Below the pieces are notes generated by a model. That model searched no databases. It worked only from the letters and a program-made list of their open reading frames with translations, and was not told the DNA's origin. DNA of 64,000 bases, from the NCBI RefSeq assembly GCF_013248995.1, contig NZ_JABRPK010000002.1, positions 868,001 to 932,000 of the forward strand, read 5' to 3'. Shown one piece after another: positions 1 to 7,491 of this stretch (positions are counted from its first letter, which is position 1; each line of letters opens with the position of its first letter). Made by a program: the position numbers and the translations under genes. Origin of the DNA: Frigoribacterium sp. VKM Ac-2836. Its GTDB lineage: Bacteria; Actinomycetota; Actinomycetes; Actinomycetales; Microbacteriaceae.

Positions 1-438
1 CGCCGCCATGCCGAGGCCGATCAGCCACTTGCCGAGGGGCGGGTGCGCGACGAACGAGGGTGCGGCGAGGAACCCGTCGACCCCGCCGGCGGCGAAGGTC
101 GGGTCGTAGTCGGCCGGCCACGACCCCTCGTAGCCCAGGTTGAACAAGGACCAGGCGTCCTTGACGTAGTACGTCTCGTCGAACACGAGCGTCGCGGGCG
201 AGTTCAGGTGCCACAGCCGCAGCACCGCCGCGAGCACCGTGACCGCGAGGGGGCCCGCCCAGGCCCAGACGCGCCTCCGGGTCGGGGTGCGCAGCACGCG
301 ACCCCACCAGGCGTCGAGCCGGGTCGGCGGAGCCTCGCTCGCGGGGACGACGGTCGTGTCCACCGCCGGCGGACGGGCAGGAGGCGCGGTGCCGGTGTCG
401 ACGAGCGCGTCGAATTCGCGCTCGGGCCCGGTCGTCAT
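1..438 (-). CDS. pmt: Protein O-mannosyltransferase (PMT/GT39), N-terminal part
   Basis: The gene runs off the left edge; 146 codons of its start are present. After a Pro/Thr-rich cytosolic tail of about 55 residues comes a first membrane segment (WAGPLAVTVLAAVLRL), then FDETYYVKDAW, the conserved first-loop acidic motif of PMT enzymes, and HPPLGKWLIGLGM, also typical of the family. PMT enzymes transfer mannose from polyprenyl-phosphate-mannose to secreted proteins at the cytoplasmic membrane. The ATG at 438 was chosen because a TACGAT box lies 6 nt upstream on this strand (leaderless type). It is divergent from rsmI, the same pairing as mycobacterial Rv1002c/Rv1003. Family assignment is strong although only the N-terminus is visible. 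Confidence 0.9.
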   Translation of the reverse strand, partial: MTTGPEREFDALVDTGTAPPARPPAVDTTVVPASEAPPTRLDAWWGRVLRTPTRRRVWAWAGPLAVTVLAAVLRLWHLNSPATLVFDETYYVKDAWSLFNLGYEGSWPADYDPTFAAGGVDGFLAAPSFVAHPPLGKWLIGLGMAA

Positions 439-444
439 CGGGCC

Positions 445-478
445 ATCGTAATTGTGCGGTCCGGGGCCGGGGGACAAT
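445..478. promoter_or_regulatory. Divergent leaderless-type promoters for pmt and rsmI
   Basis: In the 46-bp spacer, TACGAT (445-450, minus strand) ends 6 nt before the pmt ATG. GACAAT (473-478, plus strand) ends 6 nt before the rsmI GTG. Both fit a -10 box with transcription starting at the start codon. No Shine-Dalgarno sequence is seen for either gene. Confidence 0.5.
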
Positions 479-484
479 GGGCGG

Positions 485-1312
485 GTGATCGTGCTCGCCG
501 CCACCCCCATCGGTAACCTCGGCGACGCCAGCCGCCGCCTGATCGAGACGCTGTCGAACGCCGAGGTCGTCGCCGCCGAGGACACCCGCACGGCGATCCA
601 CCTCATGCGCGCCCTGGGCGTCGAGAACCGCCCCCGCCTGATCGCCCTGCACGAGCACAACGAGCGCGAGAAGGCGGGCGAGATCGTCGAGCTGGCCCGC
701 GCCTCCGACGTGGTCGTGCTCACCGACGCCGGCATGCCCGCCATCAGCGACCCCGGGTTCCCTCTCGTCGAGGCCGCGGCCGCCGCGGGCGTCACCGTCA
801 CGTCGATCCCCGGCCCGTCCGCGGTGCTCACCGCGCTCGCCGTCTCCGGACTGCCCACCGACCGCTTCAGCTTCGAGGGCTTCTTGCCGCGGAAGCAGGG
901 CGACCGGCTGCGCGTGCTGGGCGCGCTCGCCGACGAGCGCCGCACCATGGTGTTCTTCGAGTCGCCGCACCGCCTGGCCGATTCGCTGGGCGACCTCGTG
1001 ACGGCCCTCGGGGCCTCGCGCCGGGTTGTGGTCTGCCGCGAGCTGACCAAGCTGCACGAAGAGGTGCGCCGTGGCAGCGCGGCCGAGCTCGCCGAGTGGG
1101 CGGCCGAGGGCGTCCGCGGCGAGATCTGCATCGTGGTCGAGGGCGCCCCCGAGCGCGTCGTCGACCTGGCCGCCGGACTCGCCCAGGTGCAGGCCCTCGT
1201 GGCCGACGGCACCCGGCTGAAAGAGGCGACCACCGACGTGGCCGCCGCCACCGGCCTGTCGAGGCGCGACCTCTACCAGGCCGCCCTCGCCGCCCGCCCG
1301 CCCCGCGCTTGA
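485..1312 (+). CDS. rsmI: 16S rRNA (cytidine(1402)-2'-O)-methyltransferase RsmI
   Basis: A 275-residue SAM-dependent tetrapyrrole-methylase-fold enzyme that 2'-O-methylates C1402 in the decoding centre of 16S rRNA. It opens with VIVLAATPIGNLGDAS, the family hallmark, followed by AAEDTR, LIALHEHNE, LTDAGMPAISDPGF, SIPGPSAVLTAL, the FEGFLPRK segment and MVFFESPHRL. It ends in a small helical domain (LSRRDLYQAAL). The reading frame extends 11 codons further upstream, but GTG at 485 places the protein start at the conserved motif and sits 6 nt after a -10-like GACAAT. Confidence 0.95.
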   Translation: MIVLAATPIGNLGDASRRLIETLSNAEVVAAEDTRTAIHLMRALGVENRPRLIALHEHNEREKAGEIVELARASDVVVLTDAGMPAISDPGFPLVEAAAAAGVTVTSIPGPSAVLTALAVSGLPTDRFSFEGFLPRKQGDRLRVLGALADERRTMVFFESPHRLADSLGDLVTALGASRRVVVCRELTKLHEEVRRGSAAELAEWAAEGVRGEICIVVEGAPERVVDLAAGLAQVQALVADGTRLKEATTDVAAATGLSRRDLYQAALAARPPRA

Positions 1313-1405
1313 GGCGTCGCGTACCCCTCGCAGGGCGGCGGGTGCAAGCTCGACGGAGGTGCGTGTCCGGAGGAGGCGCGGCCCACCACGATCAGGAGGT
1401 ACGAC

Positions 1406-2398
1406 ATGAAGGCGGTCCGTTTCGAGCAGTACGGCGACATCGACGAGCTCAGGGTCGAGCAGGTGGCGAAGCCCGAGGCGGCTGCCGGTCAGGTGGTCGT
1501 CGCCGTCAAGGCGGCGGGCCTCAACCCGGGTGAGGCCGCCATCCGGGCCGGACTGATGCACGACGCGTTCCCGGCGGCGTTCCCGTCGGGGCAGGGCACC
1601 GACTTCGCCGGCGTCGTGGACGAGGTCGGAGCCGGTGTGGACGAGTGGTCGGTCGGCGACGAGGTCGTCGGGTGGGCGAACCGCTCGTCACACGCCGAGT
1701 TCGTCGTCGTCGACCACGACGAGCTGGTCGCCAAGCCCGAGAACGTGCCGTGGGAGGTCGCGGGCAGCATCAGCGTGACCGGCCCCACCGCGTACGCCGC
1801 GCTCCGCGCGGTGCAGGCGACCGAGGGCGACACGCTCGTCGTCTCGGCCGCGGCCGGTGGCGTCGGCGTGATGGTCTCGCAGCTCGCCGTCCTCGGTGGC
1901 CTGACCGTGATCGGCACCGCGAGCGAGCGCAACCACGACTTCCTCCGCCAGTTGGGCGTGACGCCCGTCGAATACGGCGACGGCGTCGTCGACCGCATTC
2001 GTGAGGCCGCCCCGCAAGGTGTCGACGCCTACGTCGACTGCTTCGGCCACGGCAACGTCGGGTACGCGCTCGAACTCGGCGTCGCACCGCGGCGCATCGA
2101 CACGATCATCGACTTCGCGGCGGCCGAGGAGCACGGCGTCAAGGCCGAGGGCAGTGCCCAGGCCACGAGCCAGGCCGTCCTGTCCGAGCTGCTCGGGCTC
2201 ATCTCGACGAACAAGATCATGGTGCCGATCGACGGCATCTTCCCCCTCGACGACGTCAAGGACGCCTACCGCGACCTCGAGGACGGCCACGCCCGCGGCA
2301 AGTACGTGCTCGGCATGGACGTCGTCGAGTACCCGGGCGAGCACGCGGGCGAGCGGGCGGGCTCCGACGACCGCACCGAAGAGCACGACGCGACCTGA
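1406..2398 (+). CDS. Zinc-independent MDR-family NADPH:quinone oxidoreductase-like protein
   Basis: 330 residues of the medium-chain dehydrogenase/reductase superfamily. The N-terminal GroES-like half includes GQGTDFAGVVDEVGAG. The Rossmann half carries AAAGGVGVMVSQLA, the nucleotide-binding loop, which suggests NADPH. The Cys/His ligands of the catalytic zinc are absent, so it belongs with quinone-oxidoreductase/enoyl-reductase-like members rather than alcohol dehydrogenases; the substrate cannot be told. A strong ribosome-binding site (AGGAGGT, 1394-1400) precedes the ATG. The last about 20 residues (EHAGERAGSDDRTEEHD) are a charged tail. It stands alone between rsmI and metG, with a hairpin behind it, and looks like a single-gene unit. 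Confidence 0.85.
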   Translation: MKAVRFEQYGDIDELRVEQVAKPEAAAGQVVVAVKAAGLNPGEAAIRAGLMHDAFPAAFPSGQGTDFAGVVDEVGAGVDEWSVGDEVVGWANRSSHAEFVVVDHDELVAKPENVPWEVAGSISVTGPTAYAALRAVQATEGDTLVVSAAAGGVGVMVSQLAVLGGLTVIGTASERNHDFLRQLGVTPVEYGDGVVDRIREAAPQGVDAYVDCFGHGNVGYALELGVAPRRIDTIIDFAAAEEHGVKAEGSAQATSQAVLSELLGLISTNKIMVPIDGIFPLDDVKDAYRDLEDGHARGKYVLGMDVVEYPGEHAGERAGSDDRTEEHDAT

Positions 2399-2411
2399 CC
2401 GGTCGACGCGG

Positions 2412-2454
2412 CCCGCGCCTCCTCGTCCTCGACGACGGCTCCCGGAGGCGCGGG
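2412..2454 (+). terminator. Hairpin terminator built from the GGAGGCGCGGG word
   Basis: CCCGCGCCTCC (2412-2422) and GGAGGCGCGGG (2444-2454) form an 11-bp perfect stem with a 21-nt loop, 13 nt after the oxidoreductase stop. There is no U-tract, as is common in high-GC terminators. Both arms are copies of a word repeated throughout the window. Confidence 0.55.
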
Positions 2455-2481
2455 TCGCGTCACCACGTCGGTGCCCCCACC

Positions 2482-2487
2482 TAAGAT
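2482..2487 (+). promoter_or_regulatory. Leaderless-type -10 box of metG
   Basis: TAAGAT ends 7 nt before the metG ATG, so the predicted first transcribed base is at or next to the start codon. It probably drives the metG-tatD-rsmA cluster. Confidence 0.5.
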
Positions 2488-2494
2488 GGTCCCC

Positions 2495-4063
2495 ATGCCC
2501 GCCGGCGACTCCTTCTTCATCGCAACGCCCATCTTCTACGTCAACGACGTGCCGCACATCGGTCACGCCTACACCGAGGTCGCAGCCGACGTGCTCGCCC
2601 GGTGGCACCGTCAGCGGGGTGACGACGCCTGGCTGCTGACCGGCACCGACGAGCACGGTCAGAAGATCCTGCGCACCGCCACGAGCCACGGCGTCACGCC
2701 TCAGGAGTGGGCCGACAAGCTCGTCACCGAGGCCTGGAAGCCCCTGCTGCACACGGTCGACATCGCCAACGACGACTTCATCCGCACCACCGACGCCCGC
2801 CACGAGGCCGGCGTGCAGAAGTTCCTCCAGAAGCTCTACGACGACGGCTTCATCTATCAGGGCGAGTTCGAGGGCTTCTACTGCGTGGGTTGCGAAGAGT
2901 ACAAGCAACCGAGCGACCTCGTGCCCGGCACCGGCGCCTACGAGGGTGAGCAGGTCTGTGCCATCCACAGCATCCCCGTCGAGGTGCTGCAAGAGAGCAA
3001 CTACTTCTTCCGCATGAGCGACTTCGAGCAACGCCTGCTCGACCTCTACGAGTCGCAGCCCGACTTCGTCCAGCCCGACTCGGTGCGCAACGAGGTCGTG
3101 TCGTTCGTCAAACAGGGGCTGCGAGACCTCTCGATCTCGCGGCAGAGTTTCGACTGGGGCGTCACGGTGCCCTGGGACGAGAAGCACGTGGTCTACGTGT
3201 GGTTCGACGCCCTGCTGAACTACGTCACGGCGATCGGCTACGGCGTCGACGACGACGAGTTCCAGCGCCGGTGGCCGGCGGTGCAGCTGGTCGGAAAAGA
3301 CATCGTGCGCTTCCACGCCGTCATCTGGCCCGCCATGCTCATGGCGGCCGGGCTGCCGGTTCCGAAGAACGTCTTCGGCCACGGCTGGCTGCTGGTCGGT
3401 GGCGAGAAGATGTCGAAGTCGAAGCTGACGGGCATCGCCCCGCAGCAGATCACCGACGTCTTCGGCGCGGACGCGTTCCGCTACTACTTCATGCGCGCCA
3501 TCACCTTCGGCCAGGACGGCAACTTCAGCTGGGAAGACATCGCGGCGCGCTACCAGGCCGAGTTGGCCAACGGGTTCGGCAACCTCGCCTCGCGGGTCGT
3601 GGCCATGATCACCCGCTACTTCGACGGCACCGTGCCGATGGCAGGCGATCTGACCGAGGCCGACCTCGCCGTGCGCGAGACCGAGCTGCGCGTGACCGCC
3701 GAGGCCGACGCGGCGATCGACCGGTTCGCGATCAACGAGGCGTTGGCCTCCATCTGGCAGTTGGTCGACCAGCTGAACGGCTACATCACCGAGCAAGAGC
3801 CGTGGGCCATCGCGAAAGACCCCTCGCAGCGCGAGCGTCTCGCCACCGTCCTCGCCACGGCCCTGCGGGGCCTCGGCACCCTCACCGTGCTCCTGTCGCC
3901 GTTCATCCCGACGGCCACGCGCACCCTGTGGCAGTCGATCGGACAGGGCGAGCTGACCAGCCAACCCGTCGACCGGGCGGCCGAGTGGTCGAGCGCTCCC
4001 GAGGTCCGACCGCTCGCCGCAGGGCTCTTCCCGCGCATCGAGCAGCCCGAGCCCGCAGCATGA
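2495..4063 (+). CDS. metG: Methionyl-tRNA synthetase
   Basis: 522 residues; a class I aminoacyl-tRNA synthetase that charges tRNA-Met. The catalytic domain starts at FFIATPIFYVNDVPHIGHAYT, containing the HIGH signature. The CP domain has a single CxxC-type element (FYCVGCEEY). The KMSKS loop is GEKMSKSKLTG, followed by the helical anticodon-binding domain ending near residue 520; there is no C-terminal tRNA-binding EMAP-like domain. ATG 2495 is preferred over an in-frame start 24 nt upstream because it lies next to the conserved N-terminus and 7 nt behind TAAGAT, a leaderless-type promoter. Its stop overlaps the tatD start (ATGA). Confidence 0.96.
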   Translation: MPAGDSFFIATPIFYVNDVPHIGHAYTEVAADVLARWHRQRGDDAWLLTGTDEHGQKILRTATSHGVTPQEWADKLVTEAWKPLLHTVDIANDDFIRTTDARHEAGVQKFLQKLYDDGFIYQGEFEGFYCVGCEEYKQPSDLVPGTGAYEGEQVCAIHSIPVEVLQESNYFFRMSDFEQRLLDLYESQPDFVQPDSVRNEVVSFVKQGLRDLSISRQSFDWGVTVPWDEKHVVYVWFDALLNYVTAIGYGVDDDEFQRRWPAVQLVGKDIVRFHAVIWPAMLMAAGLPVPKNVFGHGWLLVGGEKMSKSKLTGIAPQQITDVFGADAFRYYFMRAITFGQDGNFSWEDIAARYQAELANGFGNLASRVVAMITRYFDGTVPMAGDLTEADLAVRETELRVTAEADAAIDRFAINEALASIWQLVDQLNGYITEQEPWAIAKDPSQRERLATVLATALRGLGTLTVLLSPFIPTATRTLWQSIGQGELTSQPVDRAAEWSSAPEVRPLAAGLFPRIEQPEPAA

Positions 4064-5007
4064 GCGACGACACGGTCGGCGGCGACCCGGCCACGCACGT
4101 CCGGCATCGCTCCTCGGGCGGGGACGGCCAGAAGCGCGACCTGACCTACCCCGCGCCTCCGCAGCCGCTCGTCGTGCCGGTCTACGACAACCACACGCAC
4201 CTCGAGATCGCCGACGGTGTCGGGGACGACGGCGACGGCCCCCTGGACTACCGCGAGCACCTCGACCGCGCCTCGGCCGTCGGTGTGCGGGGTGTCGTGC
4301 AGGTCGGCACCGACCTCGAGACGTCCCGCTGGTCGGCCGAGATCGCCAGTCGCGAGCCCCGGGTGCTCGCCGCCGTCGCGGTCCACCCGAACGAAGCCCC
4401 CGCCCTGGCCGCCGCCGGCACCCTCGACGACGCCCTGGCCGAGCTCGACGAGCTCGCGGCCCGACCGCGGGTGCGAGCCGTCGGCGAGACCGGACTCGAC
4501 TTCTTCCGCACCGGCGAGGACGGCCGGGCCGCCCAACTCGAGGCTTTCCGCGGGCACATCGAGATCGCCAAGCGTCACGGCCTCGCCCTGCAGATCCACG
4601 ACCGCGACGCCCACGACGACGTCGTCGACCTGCTGCTCGAGGTGGGCGCGCCCGAGCGCACCGTCTTCCACTGCTTCAGCGGTGGCTCCGAGCTGGCGAG
4701 CATCCTGGCCGAGAACGGCTGGTACGCCTCCTTCGCCGGCACGGTGACGTTCAAGAACGCCCAACCCCTGCGGGACGCCCTCGTGCAGCTGCCGCGCAAC
4801 CTCGTCATGGTCGAGACCGACGCGCCCTACCTGACGCCGGTGCCCTACCGGGGCCGCCCCAACGCGCCGTACCTGATCCCCTTCACGCTCCGGTCGATGG
4901 CCGAGACGATCGGCACCGACGTGTCGATGCTCGCCGCCCAGATCTCGTCCACGACCGAGCTGGTCTACGGCACCTGGGACAGCGAGCCCGTGACGGTCGA
5001 GGGCTGA
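4060..5007 (+). CDS. tatD: TatD-family metal-dependent hydrolase (DNase)
   Basis: 315 residues with a TIM-barrel amidohydrolase fold; family members act as metal-dependent 3'-5' exonucleases or DNases. Visible metal-site motifs are DNHTHLEI (HxH), VGETGLDFF (Glu), LQIHDRDAH (His), VFHCFSGG (His) and VETDAPYLTPVPYRGRPN (Asp). An N-terminal extension of about 45 hydrophilic residues precedes the barrel. The ATG overlaps the metG stop, and the last base overlaps the rsmA start, so the three genes are translationally coupled. In M. tuberculosis rpfB sits between tatD and rsmA; it is absent here. Confidence 0.93.
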   Translation: MSDDTVGGDPATHVRHRSSGGDGQKRDLTYPAPPQPLVVPVYDNHTHLEIADGVGDDGDGPLDYREHLDRASAVGVRGVVQVGTDLETSRWSAEIASREPRVLAAVAVHPNEAPALAAAGTLDDALAELDELAARPRVRAVGETGLDFFRTGEDGRAAQLEAFRGHIEIAKRHGLALQIHDRDAHDDVVDLLLEVGAPERTVFHCFSGGSELASILAENGWYASFAGTVTFKNAQPLRDALVQLPRNLVMVETDAPYLTPVPYRGRPNAPYLIPFTLRSMAETIGTDVSMLAAQISSTTELVYGTWDSEPVTVEG

Positions 5008-5909
5008 TGTCGCGCGCCACCCTGCTCGGCCCCGCCGAGATCCGCGACCTCGCCGACCTGCTCGGCGTGCAGCCGACCAAGAAGCTCGGGCAGAACTTCG
5101 TCCACGACGCCAACACGGTGCGTCGCATCGTCGCCGCGTCGGGCGTCTCCGCCGGCATGACCGTCGTCGAGATCGGCCCCGGACTCGGTTCGCTCACCCT
5201 GGGCCTGCTCGAGGCGGGTGCCAAGGTGGTGGCCGTCGAGATCGACAAACGCCTCGCCGAACAGCTGCCCAAGACCGTCGCGCAGCTGCAACCCGCGGCC
5301 GACCTCACCGTCGTCGTCGACGACGCCCTGCGGGTGACGACCCTGCCCCACGAGCCCACCCACCTCGTCGCGAACCTGCCCTACAACGTCAGCGTGCCGG
5401 TGCTGCTGCACTTCCTCGAGCACTTCGGCGGCCTCGAGCACGGGCTGGTCATGGTGCAGGCCGAGGTCGGTCTGCGGCTCGCCGCCGAGCCGGGCTCGAA
5501 GGTCTACGGCGGCCCGAGCATCAAGGCCGCCTGGTACGGCGAGTTCCGCGCCGCGGGTCAGGTCAGCCGCCAGGTGTTCTGGCCGGTTCCCAACGTCGAC
5601 AGCATCCTCGTCGCCTTCGACCGGAAGACGGCCCGCGGCGACGAGCTCGAACGCCGGGCGACGTTCGCGCTCGTCGACGCCGCGTTCCAGCAGCGACGCA
5701 AGATGCTGCGCCAGTCGCTGTCCAGCCTCTACGGCTCGTCCGCCGCGGCGTCCGAGGCCCTCGAACGCGCCGGTCTCGCTCCGACACAGCGGGGCGAGCA
5801 GCTCACCGTCGACGACTTCCTCGCCGTGGCACGGGGCAGCGACCTCGAGGCCCTCGCCGGGGCGTCCGTCGCCTCGGTGCTGCACGTCGACGAGAGCGGA
5901 GCCGGCTGA
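5007..5909 (+). CDS. rsmA: 16S rRNA (adenine(1518)-N6/adenine(1519)-N6)-dimethyltransferase
   Basis: 300 residues (KsgA family). It dimethylates two adjacent adenines in helix 45 of 16S rRNA late in small-subunit assembly. Motifs are KKLGQNFVHD near the N-terminus, VVEIGPGLGSLTLGLL (SAM-binding motif I), VVDDALRV and NLPYNVSVPVLLH (the NLPY catalytic motif). The C-terminal helical domain includes FQQRRKMLRQSL. The ATG overlaps the tatD stop by one base (TGATG). It is adjacent to ispE, as in many Actinobacteria. Confidence 0.96.
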   Translation: MSRATLLGPAEIRDLADLLGVQPTKKLGQNFVHDANTVRRIVAASGVSAGMTVVEIGPGLGSLTLGLLEAGAKVVAVEIDKRLAEQLPKTVAQLQPAADLTVVVDDALRVTTLPHEPTHLVANLPYNVSVPVLLHFLEHFGGLEHGLVMVQAEVGLRLAAEPGSKVYGGPSIKAAWYGEFRAAGQVSRQVFWPVPNVDSILVAFDRKTARGDELERRATFALVDAAFQQRRKMLRQSLSSLYGSSAAASEALERAGLAPTQRGEQLTVDDFLAVARGSDLEALAGASVASVLHVDESGAG

Positions 5910-5912
5910 GTC

Positions 5913-6509
5913 GTGCCTCGACGCACGCGTGGTTCCGGTGGGGTGCCCGTCGGTTCGAGCGCGGGTGACGGCGGAGCCGGCGAGCCACGGCTCAGCGACG
6001 CACGCCTCGGGTCGGGCACGGGGCGCAGTGCGGCCGAATGGTTCACGCTGCTCGACGCCGCGGGGGCGACACGACTGTCCCACGAACAGATCGCGCGCCT
6101 CCTGGTCGACGAGTTCGAGGTCGTGCCGTGGTGGGCCGAAGGCATCACGGTGCGCTACGAGCAAGAACGCGGCGTCGAGCCGCCGGGGCGTCAGCCCGAC
6201 GGCAGCTACGCGGTCACCGTCGGCCGCAGCCTGCGGGGCGGAGCGCTCGAACTCTTCGACCTCGCCGTGGACCGCTTCGCCCGGTACGCCGGGGGCCGGC
6301 CCGAGACGGTCGTCCGGTCGGCGACGCGACCGACCGCGGACTGGACCCTCGCGCACGGGGAGACCCTGCGCCTCCGGGTGGTGTCGACGGACGGCCCGAA
6401 GTGCTCGGTCTCGCTGGTGCAGGGCGACCTCCGGCTGCCCGAACGCGTGCAGCCCGTGAAAGAGGGCTTGACGCGGGCGTTCGGCGTCATGACCGATCGC
6501 CAGAACTGA
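5913..6509 (+). CDS. DUF4287-like protein of unknown function
   Basis: 198 residues. A low-complexity Gly/Ser N-terminus of about 35 residues is followed by a segment (AAEWFTLLDAA to GITVRYEQERG) that I recognise as DUF4287-like (WW..xxTVxYEQxRG). The C-terminal half (ALELFDLAVDRFARYAG onward) resembles the SRPBCC-like domain often found with it. No function is established. It starts with GTG only 3 nt after rsmA and without a clear Shine-Dalgarno sequence, so it is probably co-transcribed. The SRPBCC reading is tentative. Confidence 0.7.
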   Translation: MPRRTRGSGGVPVGSSAGDGGAGEPRLSDARLGSGTGRSAAEWFTLLDAAGATRLSHEQIARLLVDEFEVVPWWAEGITVRYEQERGVEPPGRQPDGSYAVTVGRSLRGGALELFDLAVDRFARYAGGRPETVVRSATRPTADWTLAHGETLRLRVVSTDGPKCSVSLVQGDLRLPERVQPVKEGLTRAFGVMTDRQN

Positions 6510-6510
6510 C

Positions 6511-6516
6511 TAGGTT
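6511..6516 (+). promoter_or_regulatory. Leaderless-type -10 box of ispE
   Basis: TAGGTT ends 6 nt before the ispE ATG at 6523, predicting a leaderless transcript. Confidence 0.5.
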
Positions 6517-6522
6517 GGAACC

Positions 6523-7461
6523 ATGACGTCCGTGGCCGCCCCGCTCGTGGTCCACACGCGTGCACCGGGCAAGATCAACGTCTTCCTCGCCGTCGGCGAT
6601 CTGCAGGACGACGGCTACCACGATCTCGCCACCGCCTACCAGGCCGTGTCCCTCTACGAAGACGTGCGCGCCCGACACGCCGACGGTTTCACCATCGACG
6701 TCACGGCTGGCTCGTCGATCGACGTGTCGGGTGTGCCGACCGACGACTCCAACCTCGCGATCAGAGCCGCGCGCCTGTTGGCCGAGACGACCGGCTACAC
6801 CGGGGGAGTCGCGCTGAGCGTCGACAAGGCCGTGCCGGTCGCCGGCGGCATGGGGGGCGGTTCGGCCGATGCGGCCGCCACGCTGCTCGCGTGCGACACC
6901 CTCTGGGGCACCGGGGTCGGTCGCGATGAACTGCTCAGGCTCTCGGCCCGCCTCGGCGCGGACGTCCCCTTCGCGTTCGCGGGTGGCACCGCGATCGGCA
7001 CCGGTCGAGGCGACGAGCTCTCTCCGGCATTGGCCAAGGGGCAGTTCCAGTGGGTGCTCGCCGTGGCCGACGTCGGCCTCTCGACCCCCCGCGTCTACGA
7101 CGAACTCGATGCCCACCGGCTACGACACCAGAGCGAGATTCGGTCCGTGCGGCACCCCGTGGTCGACGCCGGCGTCCTCCAGGCCCTTCGGGCCGGCGAC
7201 GCGGGCATGCTGGCCGACACCATGCACAACGACCTCCAGGCGCCCGCGCTGCACCTGCAGCCGGGCCTGGCCGACGTCCTCGAGCTCGGTGAGGGCAACG
7301 GTGCCCTGGCGGGCATCGTGTCGGGTTCCGGTCCGACCGTGGCGTTCCTCGCGCCCGACCTCGACGGCGCGCTCGAGCTGCAGATCGCCCTGAGTGCCGC
7401 CCGCCTCACGGTCGTTCGGGCCACGGGCCCCGTGCACGGCGCCCGCGTCGTCACCGACTAG
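6523..7461 (+). CDS. ispE: 4-diphosphocytidyl-2-C-methyl-D-erythritol kinase
   Basis: 312 residues, GHMP kinase family. It phosphorylates CDP-methylerythritol, the fourth step of the MEP route to isoprenoids. Diagnostic segments are [12 protein letters not shown] near the N-terminus, [18 protein letters not shown] (the ATP phosphate-binding GHMP motif), [18 protein letters not shown] and [11 protein letters not shown] near the C-terminus. Typical length for the family. The TAGGTT box decides the start. It ends 30 bp before the convergent membrane glycosyltransferase gene. Confidence 0.96.
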   Translation: MTSVAAPLVVHTRAPGKINVFLAVGDLQDDGYHDLATAYQAVSLYEDVRARHADGFTIDVTAGSSIDVSGVPTDDSNLAIRAARLLAETTGYTGGVALSVDKAVPVAGGMGGGSADAAATLLACDTLWGTGVGRDELLRLSARLGADVPFAFAGGTAIGTGRGDELSPALAKGQFQWVLAVADVGLSTPRVYDELDAHRLRHQSEIRSVRHPVVDAGVLQALRAGDAGMLADTMHNDLQAPALHLQPGLADVLELGEGNGALAGIVSGSGPTVAFLAPDLDGALELQIALSAARLTVVRATGPVHGARVVTD

Positions 7462-7491
7462 GCCCGCGGTCCCCGCGTCGCCTCGCGGCGC

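Noticed and set aside
1688-3964. A 758-codon minus-strand frame across the oxidoreductase and metG
   Set aside because: Shadow of two clear genes; no motif and no start signal.
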